IMG/VR virus record: IMGVR_UViG_3300008108_001512
Location: 1 to 20,932 of that record
Reading direction: 5' to 3' (one strand)
Source of the DNA: a virus
DNA: 20,932 nt
The notes beneath the pieces were generated by a model. It searched no databases. It was not told where the DNA came from and worked only from the letters and a program-made list of their open reading frames with translations. This document shows, piece after piece, positions 7,432 through 14,572 of this stretch. A program made the translations under genes and the position numbers. How positions within the stretch are numbered: the stretch's first letter is position 1; each line of letters starts with the position of its first letter.

Positions 7432-9298
7432 GACTTTCTACCATCCGGACGGATGTCGATACGGGGGTTACCAAGCTGCCACTGTGATCCGAGGGTGTTA
7501 CTTTCGATCCTGAAAGCCATTTGACGGCCACGGAACCGTAAGAAAACCTGCTTGGTGTACTGTTCAACAGGGCTTGCAACTGCCTGAATGACAGATTCAG
7601 GAGACTCAGGTTTATACCCCACTCCGGGGTAGTCTCTCGGTTTAACAACAACCGTAACTTGCGGGGCATTTGCGGGGCATTAGATGTAGAACCATTAAAG
7701 GTTACATCAGGAATCATACGCCAACAGAAGGTCATTCTGTCACCGTCCCCGTCAAGATCAAAGTCCGCTGTCTCGATGTATGCGTTAATAGCGACAGGAG
7801 TGCCCGTAGTATTATCGTCGTTACCAGTTTCGTGGTAAAGAATACGGCTGTCTTTAATTGCCATCGGGAACTGCCGGATACCGCTATCCAACCAAGCAGT
7901 GCGCTGCATCGTGCCGTAGTACCAAGCGCGGTCAAGATGGTTAAAGACTACGTACCTATCTGGAGTAGCCGTAGTATTTGAGGCCGAGCAATAGAACCAC
8001 CAAAGCTCAGTAAAGCCCTCGTTCGTACCCGAGATAATTTGATCTTTCTGATCGAAATTGATGTCATTAAAGACATACGCTCGTAGGGCGCAGGGTAGAG
8101 TTTCCACCCGTCCAGAGTACATATAGAACTTATCCGCACCCATCCAGTAGACGATATTGTTCGCTACCACCATAGAATGCGGAGATATTACTGATACATT
8201 GTCAGCAAGTTGGCTTAGGTTAAATACGTAAGGCGGGCCGACATACTGCATAGAGTAGACGGACGAGTCGGTAAACACAACGATCTCCTGCTTCGTGGAG
8301 ATAGCCGCGATGATCTTAGATCCTGAAGAAAGTCGGATACTGCCCGCCTGATTAGTAATAGCGGGAGTCCACTGGAGCGGATCTTCTTGGTCAGACCAGC
8401 GAATCAACAGGGGGTCAATCGTGGCAGAACCAATCTCGTTCGTCCCAAAAACCAGCACAAACCTAGACGTATCTGAGATAAGTAGTTCGTTTTGAAACAG
8501 TGGTACGTCAGAAGCGCCGACAAGGCTAGAGAGTAATACACCACGATTGCTGTAATTCGTAGGCAGATTAGAAGCATCCCAATAATAGATCGCTCCGCTT
8601 CGTGGTCCGTAAATCAGGTTCTGCCCGTAATTATGCGCGTTCCACAACCGTAGGGGCGTAGTTACCCCCGTAGTCGCAGCTTGTCCCCAACCCGAGTTAC
8701 CCCAAGCCCCCGTTCCCCACCCGAAATACTGCGTTGCCTGTGCTAGCCCTACACTAATCTGATAGGCAGCGGATACAGACGCGCCGCCACCCACCCCGGA
8801 ACCGGAAGGCGTAGTAGATACGACAATGCTGTAGGTATTAGCAGTTAGGTAGGTTAACTGAAACTCTTTGTTCAGATCACCAGCAGTAAGGCCATTAAAA
8901 CCAACAGCACCGGTAAAAGTAACGAAATCGCCCGTAGAAGCGCCATGTGCAATATGTGTGACGGTAACGGTAGTTGTACCGTTGGTTGTAAAGGGGTTTG
9001 ATACTAGGGCTGAGGTCGTCCGAAGGGGGGTGATATCGAAGTAAGCGCCGGCATTCTCAACATAGTATTTGAGATGCGTACCGATACCAACATTGTTATA
9101 ACCCGAATTAGTTGTCCAGTTCCACATGGTACGGGCTGTACCAAGAAATGTATTAGACGACACCGGAATCCAGCCACCGATCTTCTCAGGCTTAGCTGAA
9201 CGGAACCGCACCTTATCGCAGATATACCAAGTTCCTTCCGCAGCATAAGAAGTGGACTCTCGATTAACACCCGGATTAAAGACTAGCTTTTTAAGCAT
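7418..9298 (-). CDS. Tail nozzle/stabilisation-type structural protein (C-terminus frameshifted)
   Basis: A 626-codon frame as it stands. Start ATG 9298 opens MLKKLVFNPGVNRESTSYAAEG, a typical N-terminus for a long beta-rich phage protein that forms the distal tail nozzle or head-tail stabiliser in short-tailed phages (T7 gp12, P22 gp10 or SU10 nozzle type; assignment from memory). Blocks supporting this include WYICDKVRFR, WNWTTNSGYNNVGIGT, IRWSDQEDPLQW, VVFTDSSVYSMQYVG, HSMVVANNIVYWMGADKFYMY and RMIPDVTFNGS. The sequence is sensible to about residue 541. From there an 11-bp tandem duplication shifts the frame and the last ~80 codons are not native. The repaired gene would end at 7428 with 619 residues. 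The gene lies 18 nt after the holin-like gene, unusually far into the operon for a neck protein. Confidence 0.82.
   Translation of the reverse strand: MLKKLVFNPGVNRESTSYAAEGTWYICDKVRFRSAKPEKIGGWIPVSSNTFLGTARTMWNWTTNSGYNNVGIGTHLKYYVENAGAYFDITPLRTTSALVSNPFTTNGTTTVTVTHIAHGASTGDFVTFTGAVGFNGLTAGDLNKEFQLTYLTANTYSIVVSTTPSGSGVGGGASVSAAYQISVGLAQATQYFGWGTGAWGNSGWGQAATTGVTTPLRLWNAHNYGQNLIYGPRSGAIYYWDASNLPTNYSNRGVLLSSLVGASDVPLFQNELLISDTSRFVLVFGTNEIGSATIDPLLIRWSDQEDPLQWTPAITNQAGSIRLSSGSKIIAAISTKQEIVVFTDSSVYSMQYVGPPYVFNLSQLADNVSVISPHSMVVANNIVYWMGADKFYMYSGRVETLPCALRAYVFNDINFDQKDQIISGTNEGFTELWWFYCSASNTTATPDRYVVFNHLDRAWYYGTMQRTAWLDSGIRQFPMAIKDSRILYHETGNDDNTTGTPVAINAYIETADFDLDGDGDRMTFCWRMIPDVTFNGSTSNAPQMPRKLRLLLNRETTPEWGINLSLLNLSFRQLQALLNSTPSRFSYGSVAVKWLSGSKVTPSDHSGSLVTPVSTSVRMVESRDND
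7428..7658 (-). pseudogene. Out-of-frame native C-terminus of the nozzle-type protein
   Basis: Directly downstream of the 11-bp duplication, this frame reads VTVVVKPRDYPGVGYKPE, followed by VEQYTKQVFLRFRGRQMAFRIES, SQWQLGNPRIDIRPDGRKS and a TGA. The RGRQMAF, QWQLG and R-x-D-x-RPDGR series is, from memory, the usual C-terminus of this phage protein family. Its TGA forms the GTGA overlap with the next gene. With one duplicate copy removed it joins the 7418-9298 frame to give 620 codons including the stop. As the sequence stands, ribosomes would not read it in this frame. Confidence 0.78.
7659..7680 (-). repeat. Perfect 11-bp tandem duplication causing a frameshift
   Basis: The plus strand shows TTGCGGGGCAT twice in a row (7659-7669 and 7670-7680). 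Eleven bases change the frame. Deleting one copy turns ...SNAPQMPRKLRLL into ...SNAPQVTVVVKPR, which continues the conserved C-terminus of the nozzle-type protein. Confidence 0.93.
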
Positions 9299-9316
9299 AG
9301 CGGTTCCGAATCAGGA

Positions 9317-9490
9317 TTACGCCTTCTTATCGGCTACAAAAACGCCGATTGCACCGGAGATCGCCATACCAGCAGCGACAAGCGCATCTATCTTAGCAGC
9401 GTCGAGAGCGATACCAAGGGCAGTCAGCATATAGACAAAGCCACGCCAAGTAGAGGCTTCGGCAAGACGGGCAAGGAGGTAAGACTTCAT
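9317..9490 (-). CDS. Small holin-like membrane protein
   Basis: A 57-residue protein beginning MKSYLLARLAEASTWRG. The ATG at 9490 overlaps the endolysin stop (ATGA) and has AAAGGA seven bases upstream, so I prefer it to longer in-frame starts at 9586, which would lie inside the lysozyme gene. STWRG is followed by a hydrophobic stretch at ~18-30 and a second, Ala/Gly-rich one at ~37-53 ending IGVFVADKK. This layout matches small phage holins of the TWRG...GAIG type encoded beside endolysins. The expected role is to permeabilise or depolarise the inner membrane so that the endolysin reaches the wall. No spanin pair was seen. Confidence 0.78.
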   Translation of the reverse strand: MKSYLLARLAEASTWRGFVYMLTALGIALDAAKIDALVAAGMAISGAIGVFVADKKA

Positions 9491-9960
9491 GGTTTTTCCT
9501 TTGTTAAGGGTTCTTTGAACAGATCGCGCTCGGCTTTGCGCCGGTTCACTAAACCGGGAAGGATTCTTCCTCCCGCATAGACCCACTTATCGAACTCAGC
9601 AGCGGCGGCTTCGTACTCACGCGCATTCAGCTTACGAAGTAAAGAACTTCTAGCTAAGGCTCCTGCACCTAGATTATAGGTAAAAGATACCAGCGCGTCG
9701 AATCTATTCTGATTGAGCGGAACACTTACAAGCTGATTAACAGACGTAGCGAACTTCTTAACGTCTTGCTTGAGGTAATCAAGCGCCTGCACTTGGGTGA
9801 TTACATCACCCTTCTTGACTTTGCGCCCGTCCGGATAGACAGTAGTCCCGTACCCGATTGTCCACGGATCACCCCCCGTGCCGGGGTCGGGATAAGCCTT
9901 GAGCCGCAGACCCTCAAAGTCGGCAATGAGTTTCAGACCTCGGGGAGAGATTTGCATCAT
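9487..9960 (-). CDS. Endolysin, GH24 lysozyme (muramidase)
   Basis: A 157-residue protein with the phage-lysozyme signature. ISPRGLKLIADFEGLRLKAY carries Glu16, followed by Asp25 and Thr34 in WTIGYG, the Glu-Asp-Thr triad of T4-type lysozymes, with a short GTGGDPW insertion between Asp and Thr. FDALVSFTYNLGAGALARSS (88-107) and LPGLVNRRKAERDLF (134-148) are the other family blocks. The length is normal. It would cut the glycan between MurNAc and GlcNAc. There is no signal peptide or N-terminal anchor, so release should depend on the holin-like protein next door. The first of two ATG codons (9960) sits in an ATGA overlap with the upstream stop. Confidence 0.93.
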   Translation of the reverse strand: MMQISPRGLKLIADFEGLRLKAYPDPGTGGDPWTIGYGTTVYPDGRKVKKGDVITQVQALDYLKQDVKKFATSVNQLVSVPLNQNRFDALVSFTYNLGAGALARSSLLRKLNAREYEAAAAEFDKWVYAGGRILPGLVNRRKAERDLFKEPLTKEKP

Positions 9961-10220
9961 GGCTTATAGATACTGAACAGATTAACCATATTATCAACGA
10001 GTTCTTGCTGATTTGCGTCGTCGGCGGCAATTCTGTCGGGTATGTAATAGCCTATACGCTGGGCAACCTGTGGAACTCTAGAAGGCGGTATAAACAAAAC
10101 ACATGCGTAGAATTTACCCGCCTCTCCAATCGGCGTATATGGCGGGTCTAAAGGCGTAGTTTCTACATACTCTACATCGGGTAAAGCAGCGAAAGCGGCT
10201 ATTAGACTTGCCTCGCTCAT
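9957..10220 (-). CDS. Unknown 87-residue protein between the radical SAM gene and the endolysin
   Basis: The ATG at 10220 lies 1 nt after the radical SAM stop, and its own TGA overlaps the endolysin start (ATGA). The protein reads as a compact soluble alpha/beta domain: SEASLIAAFAALPDVEYVETTP, a Pro-rich turn (LDPPYTPIG), a strand FYACVLFIPP, the helix VPQVAQRIGYYIPD and a C-terminal helix ELVDNMVNLFSIYK. I recognise no family. It has one cysteine and no membrane segment. Its position makes it either an accessory to the radical SAM system or an ordinary small phage gene before the lysis pair; the sequence does not decide. Confidence 0.8.
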   Translation of the reverse strand: MSEASLIAAFAALPDVEYVETTPLDPPYTPIGEAGKFYACVLFIPPSRVPQVAQRIGYYIPDRIAADDANQQELVDNMVNLFSIYKP

Positions 10221-10221
10221 A

Positions 10222-11667
10222 TTAAACCTCCACTACAGCAGACTTTGAGTAAACTTCAACGCCTTCTACGTCTTTTTTTACAGAAACAACTTTTACCGGG
10301 AACGCTTTGATTTTTGGCTTTTCTTCGTGCTTGAAAACATCCCCCCAGATATCCATGCGCTCAGCGGGAAGATTCTCGGACTCTATCAGCGTCGGAATAA
10401 ACCCGTTAGTCATCTTAGCGATAGCTAAAGCGAAGAACACAACCGCATCGGAATAAGCACTGTCGCAGGATGCCGTCCAGTTATCGCCCTCGATAAACAT
10501 ACAAGAGCCTTTACAAATGTGCAGGACAGGGCATTCGGCGCAAGCGGGCCTATTACTCCAGTGTGTAGCTGTCTTTATACGGACCGCTTCGATATCTTCA
10601 ATATTGCCTGCGTGGTGGCTCTCACCATTGTGTGAAACCTGTACGTGACTCACGTTTTGGCAGGTTATTACGTTACCTTTTAGGTCAATCGCAATCGTAT
10701 TTTCCCGATCCATCCCACACTTCTGTCCTGTCTTTATAGACGGACTATGAGAAAGAACATCCTTAATAAACCCGTCTATCTTTAAAGGGACTAGGTGAAA
10801 ACCTATTTCGGCCTCAGTCGAGAATATGTCATTGAAAGCTGTCTTACGAAATTCGAAATGCTTTTTCTTCGTATCTAGCAGGTTGCTCATACCGCCGTCG
10901 TCATAGGCATCGACTACGCCGCCCTCTCCGAGGATCACATCCGGATCGCCCGTAAGCTCAACAAACCACTCATATATTTCTTTGCGGCTGTAGTTACTCG
11001 CCGTAAGCATAGAATTAAAGCTAATGCGCTTGTCTTTACGCATGGCTTTATAAAAATCTAGGATGGTTTTCTTCTGTTCGGGGTCATCAAAAGGATCGGG
11101 GCCACGAATAGCTTGGCCGGGGCCGTCATGGCTTATCCCAACGCTAAAATTATTTACTAACAGCCAGTAACATATCTCGGGAGTAAGGATAGACCCGTTG
11201 GTGATGATCGAGAATTTAGGTTTCTTTTTCCATGAGGCAAACTTCTCATGCAGGCGCTCGGCTAACGGGCGCAGCGTCTTCCAATAAACAAGCGGCTCAC
11301 CGCCCCAAAACTCAATCCCTAGCCCGCGTTCCTCATTAAATTCAAGGTTATCAAGCTTTGCCAAGAAGGTATCAATGTCTTTCTTGCTTGTTTCTGGCGC
11401 ACGTTCTACAAAACGCTGACTACAATAATCACAAGAATAATTACAAGAAAGACCTAATTGGATCTTGAGGATCTGTACATGTTTACTTTTCCGAAGAGGA
11501 GCGTCTTTAGAAAAGGGAATAGATAACGTATTGTTTTGAGCGGCTATAGACGGATTATGAAAAACAAAACCAGCTTCCGTATGGAGAATATTGGTTTCAT
11601 TGTTATAGAGGAGCCTAATAGAATCTCCTGTAGAAGGATTCTTAGCCGTTACAACAAATTTGGTCAT
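10222..11667 (-). CDS. Radical SAM/SPASM peptide maturase-type enzyme
   Basis: A 481-residue protein. Residues ~65-300 are a radical SAM domain: the cluster motif Cys75-x3-Cys79-x2-Cys82 (CNYSCDYC), GGEP at 122-125, SIITNG at 153-158 and SHDGPG at 179-184. Residues 317-401 carry a complete SPASM set, C-x13-G-x4-C (317, 336), then C-x2-C-x5-C-x3-C (376, 379, 385, 389) and Cys401. These bind two auxiliary [4Fe-4S] clusters in family members such as anaerobic sulfatase maturases and enzymes that make thioether or C-C crosslinks in peptides. A ~65-residue N-terminal extension and ~80-residue C-terminal tail are not recognised. The gene starts 6 nt after the Cys-rich gene without a clear Shine-Dalgarno sequence. 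The neighbour is the obvious candidate substrate; no CxPxR sulfatase motif is present there. Confidence 0.92.
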   Translation of the reverse strand: MTKFVVTAKNPSTGDSIRLLYNNETNILHTEAGFVFHNPSIAAQNNTLSIPFSKDAPLRKSKHVQILKIQLGLSCNYSCDYCSQRFVERAPETSKKDIDTFLAKLDNLEFNEERGLGIEFWGGEPLVYWKTLRPLAERLHEKFASWKKKPKFSIITNGSILTPEICYWLLVNNFSVGISHDGPGQAIRGPDPFDDPEQKKTILDFYKAMRKDKRISFNSMLTASNYSRKEIYEWFVELTGDPDVILGEGGVVDAYDDGGMSNLLDTKKKHFEFRKTAFNDIFSTEAEIGFHLVPLKIDGFIKDVLSHSPSIKTGQKCGMDRENTIAIDLKGNVITCQNVSHVQVSHNGESHHAGNIEDIEAVRIKTATHWSNRPACAECPVLHICKGSCMFIEGDNWTASCDSAYSDAVVFFALAIAKMTNGFIPTLIESENLPAERMDIWGDVFKHEEKPKIKAFPVKVVSVKKDVEGVEVYSKSAVVEV

Positions 11668-11673
11668 CTAATT

Positions 11674-12060
11674 TTAGCCGCAGTCGGGAGGGGCGCAGTC
11701 ACAATCACAGTTGTAACTAGCGGTAGTAGAAAAATTGCAGTTATAAGTACAGGCGCAATTACAGTTAGCTTGTAACCAATTTCGCGTATCGCAGTTTGCA
11801 CAATTTACGCTACCACTAATAAAACAATTGACGCACTGTATATTGCCGCAGTTACAGTTATTCGTGCAGTTACCGTTGCTACAGTTACCATCTGTATTTT
11901 TTTGGTACCAAGCCATCCCCCCGTAACTTCTAAGCGCATTGGGCGAAGGCCGTTGATCGGACCTAGTATTGGCGTAGACCCACGAAAGCTCAATCGGAAG
12001 AGGGTCCCCTGTTTCGTTCTTTATATTGATAAGCGAAAGGGGTGGAGAAGGTAGTGTCAT
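11674..12060 (-). CDS. Cysteine-rich Asx-Cys protein, candidate radical SAM substrate
   Basis: A 128-residue protein. Residues 1-~57 lack cysteine (LPSPPLSLINIKNETG, IELSWVYANT, ALRSYGGMAWYQ) and faintly recall the short N-terminal domain of phage tail-tip or adhesin proteins (LPxxxxISLxxIxxExG). Residues 60-127 hold 16 cysteines, at 60, 65, 69, 71, 76, 79, 87, 90, 100, 102, 104, 108, 118, 120, 122 and 127. Eleven follow Asn and three follow Asp. The protein ends CDCDCAPPDCG. The ATG overlaps the tail-fibre stop (ATGA), so it should be made with the fibre, and the maturase follows 6 nt later. I propose a virion-displayed protein whose cysteines are modified by the maturase. Metal binding or plain disulfides are alternatives. 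It lacks a signal peptide. Confidence 0.85.
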   Translation of the reverse strand: MTLPSPPLSLINIKNETGDPLPIELSWVYANTRSDQRPSPNALRSYGGMAWYQKNTDGNCSNGNCTNNCNCGNIQCVNCFISGSVNCANCDTRNWLQANCNCACTYNCNFSTTASYNCDCDCAPPDCG

Positions 12061-14387
12061 GCTTTTCCTTCTAGAGCTTCAATACGAGCGCGAAGGCGCT
12101 GCACTTCTTTGGCGAGTTCGACACAAGCTACAAGGGCGGCATTACCGTAGGAAACCGCCAAAAATCCGTTTTCACCTTCGTGGACCGCTTCCGGAAGGAC
12201 AGTCTGCAAAGACTGCGCGGTAACACCAACCTGTCGGGCACCGGAACTTATCTTCGTATAGGTACCGTACTTAACACCCGCAAGACCTTCTAGAAATCCC
12301 GCGCTTAAATCGCTCCAGTCTTTCTTTAGACGTTCATCTGAATTGGCGATAAAGTCGGTAGCATAAACGTAGTCGGCATTTGGATTACAGTAAATACCAT
12401 CGGTATTATAAAGACTGCTACCCGAGTTCCACACCATCCGGTATGTGCTAGCGGCGTTGCTGTCAGTAACCGTGATGTTGGTTGCGTTTGTTGCATTTGT
12501 GGCGTTGGTAGCGGTGGAGGCACTACCCGCAGAAGTCGCATACGCGACAGAAGCCCCGTCAACGTACTGCTTTGTCGCTGCGCCAAGGGCTACGGTGGGG
12601 TTCGCATTAAGGACTAGCGCACCGGTCATGGTGTCCCCGGTTTTATTCACCGGAGTAAAACCAAGAGAGTTCTGTTTTGTGCCAAGGCCCGTATCTACAT
12701 ACTGCTTTGTAGCTGCGCCAAGGGCTACGGATGGATCAGCGTTCAGGACCAATGAACCCGTCATTGTATCCCCGGCTTTATTTACTGGGGTATACCCTAA
12801 TGAAGCCTGCTTTGTACCCAGCCCAGTATCAACATATTGCTTAGTCGCAGCGCCGAGGTTAACAGCGGGATCGGCTGAAAGAACCAGCAGACCCGTCATC
12901 GTGTCACCGGCCTTATTCACGGGAGTAAACCCGAGGCCCGACTGCGAATCCACGTATGCTTTAGTGGCGGCATGCAGTGACAGAGTGGGGGCACCCGAGA
13001 GAGTAAGAATCCCCGTCATCGTATCCCCAGCTTTATTTACTGGAGTAAAACCGAGGGACGCTTGCTTACTGTTAAGTCCCGTATCGACGTACTGCTTAGT
13101 CGCGGCCTGAAGGTTAGTGGAGGGGTCACCCGGCAAAGTAAGTGCGCCGGTCATTGTGTCACCGGCTTTATTTACTGGAGTAAACCCGAGGGACGCCTGT
13201 TTAGTAGCTAATCCAGTATCAACATAACCTTTAGTAGCGGCCCCGAGCGTAACGGACGGGTCAGCGTTCAGAACCAACGCACCGGTCATCGTATCCCCAG
13301 CTTTATTTACTGGAGTAAAACCGAGAGAGTTCTGTTTTGCGCTAAGACCGTTATCAACGTATTGCTTAGTAGCTGCACCAAGATTAACAGAGGGATCTGC
13401 GGACAAGACCAGCAAACCTGTCATCGTGTCCCCAGCTTTATTCACTGGGGTATAGCCAAGGCCCGATTGAGCGTCTACGTACGCCTTGGTAGCAGCGTGA
13501 AGAGAAAGAGTAGGGGCACCGGAGAGAGTCAGAATCCCCGTCATCGTATCCCCGGCTTTATTTACCGGAGTGTAACCAAGGGACGCTTGTTTTGTACCGA
13601 GGCCAGTATCGACATACTGCTTTGTAGCCGCGCCAAGGGCTGCGGAAGGATCAGCGGACAGGTTTAGCAAACCCGTCATCGTGTCACCGGCTTTATTCAC
13701 CGGGGTATAACCCAGACCACCACCGGCAACGGCAGAATCTACATATTGCTTAGTCGCAGCGCCGAGGTTAACAGCAGGGTTTCCTGAAAGAATCAGCAGG
13801 CCGGTCATTGTGTCACCGGCCTTATTTACTGGAGTGAAACCAAGCCCCGACTGCGAATCCACGTAGGCTTTAGTAGCAGCATGCAGAGCGACTGTCGGAG
13901 GACCGGAGAGGGTCAACAGACCCGTCATCGTATCCCCAGCTTTATTTACTGGGGTATAACCCAGCGTAGCCTGCTTACCGCTTACAGCATCAATTACATC
14001 TGTTCCGTTACACAAAACAACTGCGGTAATACCGCTAGCGATAGTGACCCCGGACCCCGCTGAGGTTTTCAGAACAATGCTTTGCCCACCGGTTGTGGCG
14101 TTACGCACCACATAGAGCTTCGAAACACTAGGGCAAATAATGTTGCGGGTAGCAGAAAGAGAGACTGACGAAGTGATGTTTAGCGCCATCGACCGGGATT
14201 GGTCTACAGCCCCGTTATTAACCGTCAACGTGTAGTCAGTATCGGTGATACTTACAGAGGTATATCCAGCAATCGCCTGCTCAATCAGAGTGCCAAGGTT
14301 GGTATTGGTAGTAGTACCCCAAGTACCGGATTGGTCACCAGTACCGATAAGTTCGATACGGAGGTTTGATGAGTAAGTCGATGCCAT
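12057..14387 (-). CDS. Tail fibre with eleven repeats and S74 intramolecular chaperone domain
   Basis: A 776-residue protein. Residues 1-~135 form a tail-fibre N-terminal domain (TYSSNLRIELIGTGDQSGTWG, NLGTLIEQAIAGYTSV, KLYVVRNATTGG) expected to attach to the tail. Residues 142-610 are eleven repeats of 40-45 residues, each with GDTMTG and AATKxYVD. A Thr/Asn/Ala-rich spacer follows, then from about residue 683 a peptidase S74 chaperone domain (SDERLKKDW, VGVTAQSLQTVLPEAV, YGNAALVACVELAKEVQRL). S74 domains drive trimer folding and then cut themselves off at a conserved Ser, here plausibly Ser683 of SDERLK. The ATG follows the preceding stop by one base. The gene stop overlaps the Cys-rich gene. 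It is the likely host-recognition fibre. Confidence 0.93.
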   Translation of the reverse strand: MASTYSSNLRIELIGTGDQSGTWGTTTNTNLGTLIEQAIAGYTSVSITDTDYTLTVNNGAVDQSRSMALNITSSVSLSATRNIICPSVSKLYVVRNATTGGQSIVLKTSAGSGVTIASGITAVVLCNGTDVIDAVSGKQATLGYTPVNKAGDTMTGLLTLSGPPTVALHAATKAYVDSQSGLGFTPVNKAGDTMTGLLILSGNPAVNLGAATKQYVDSAVAGGGLGYTPVNKAGDTMTGLLNLSADPSAALGAATKQYVDTGLGTKQASLGYTPVNKAGDTMTGILTLSGAPTLSLHAATKAYVDAQSGLGYTPVNKAGDTMTGLLVLSADPSVNLGAATKQYVDNGLSAKQNSLGFTPVNKAGDTMTGALVLNADPSVTLGAATKGYVDTGLATKQASLGFTPVNKAGDTMTGALTLPGDPSTNLQAATKQYVDTGLNSKQASLGFTPVNKAGDTMTGILTLSGAPTLSLHAATKAYVDSQSGLGFTPVNKAGDTMTGLLVLSADPAVNLGAATKQYVDTGLGTKQASLGYTPVNKAGDTMTGSLVLNADPSVALGAATKQYVDTGLGTKQNSLGFTPVNKTGDTMTGALVLNANPTVALGAATKQYVDGASVAYATSAGSASTATNATNATNATNITVTDSNAASTYRMVWNSGSSLYNTDGIYCNPNADYVYATDFIANSDERLKKDWSDLSAGFLEGLAGVKYGTYTKISSGARQVGVTAQSLQTVLPEAVHEGENGFLAVSYGNAALVACVELAKEVQRLRARIEALEGKA
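12558..13964 (-). repeat. Eleven tail-fibre repeats of 40-45 codons
   Basis: Each copy begins LG[YF]TPVNKAGDTMTG and ends AATK[QAG]YVD. Three copies (1, 4, 8) have the variant LHAATKAYVD with a short QSG linker; most others have LGAATKQYVD with a longer TGLxxKQ linker. Copy 11 has VNKTGD. The copies differ mostly at third codon positions. Copies 4-5 (13326-13580) and 8-9 (12801-13055) form a duplicated two-unit block. Confidence 0.93.
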
Positions 14388-14388
14388 C

Positions 14389-14572
14389 TTAGTTTGCTCT
14401 CAGAATTGCTGTAGAGGTGTCAGGCGTGGGCATTTGAATGACCAAGTTGCCGCTACTAATAATTCGATCTGACCCAAAATCAAAAACCGCTACAGCGCGG
14501 TTCGATTTAGTCGAGTTGTAAATCATTGCTTTACGGTACGTTAGTACCACGGACGGGATGGTCCCCCTCCGG
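14389..14572 (-). pseudogene. Out-of-frame C-terminal half of a small beta-rich structural protein
   Basis: This frame reads TIPSVVLTYRKAMIYNSTK, then RAVAVFDFGSDR and QMPTPDTSTAILRAN, ending with TAA one base before the tail-fibre ATG. It matches my recollection of the C-terminal strands of the protein whose N-terminus is at 14747 (ALIYNSxKSNxAVAVLxFGxDK ... TAILRI). It is in a different frame from that N-terminus, and about 25 residues expected between the halves are missing. The junction is at the G-rich run around 14562-14572. Confidence 0.7.

Noticed and set aside
7418-7658. The out-of-frame C-terminus of the nozzle gene as the native end
   Set aside because: It would overlap the next gene by 14 nt and lacks the conserved RGRQMAF...QWQLG...RPDGR end, which is present in the frame obtained after removing one 11-bp copy.
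9317-9586. Longer 89-residue start for the holin-like gene
   Set aside because: The extra 32 residues lie within the lysozyme gene and look unlike protein of this family. The ATG at 9490 has AAAGGA and an ATGA overlap.
11674-11884. Cys-rich region as a CRISPR-like or DNA-level repeat array
   Set aside because: The short CAGTTA/GCAGTT recurrences on the plus strand come from Asn-Cys codons. Spacing is irregular and there are no repeat-spacer units.
11674-12060. Cys-rich protein as a sulfatase-type substrate for formylglycine formation
   Set aside because: No CxPxR or related sulfatase motif and no sulfatase domain is present, although the enzyme resembles anaerobic sulfatase maturases in domain order.
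12445-13110. A 221-codon plus-strand frame opposite the tail-fibre repeats
   Set aside because: It is the antisense shadow of the GDTMTG/AATK repeats, with a periodic composition that mirrors them. It has no ribosome site, and no other plus-strand gene is supported in the window.
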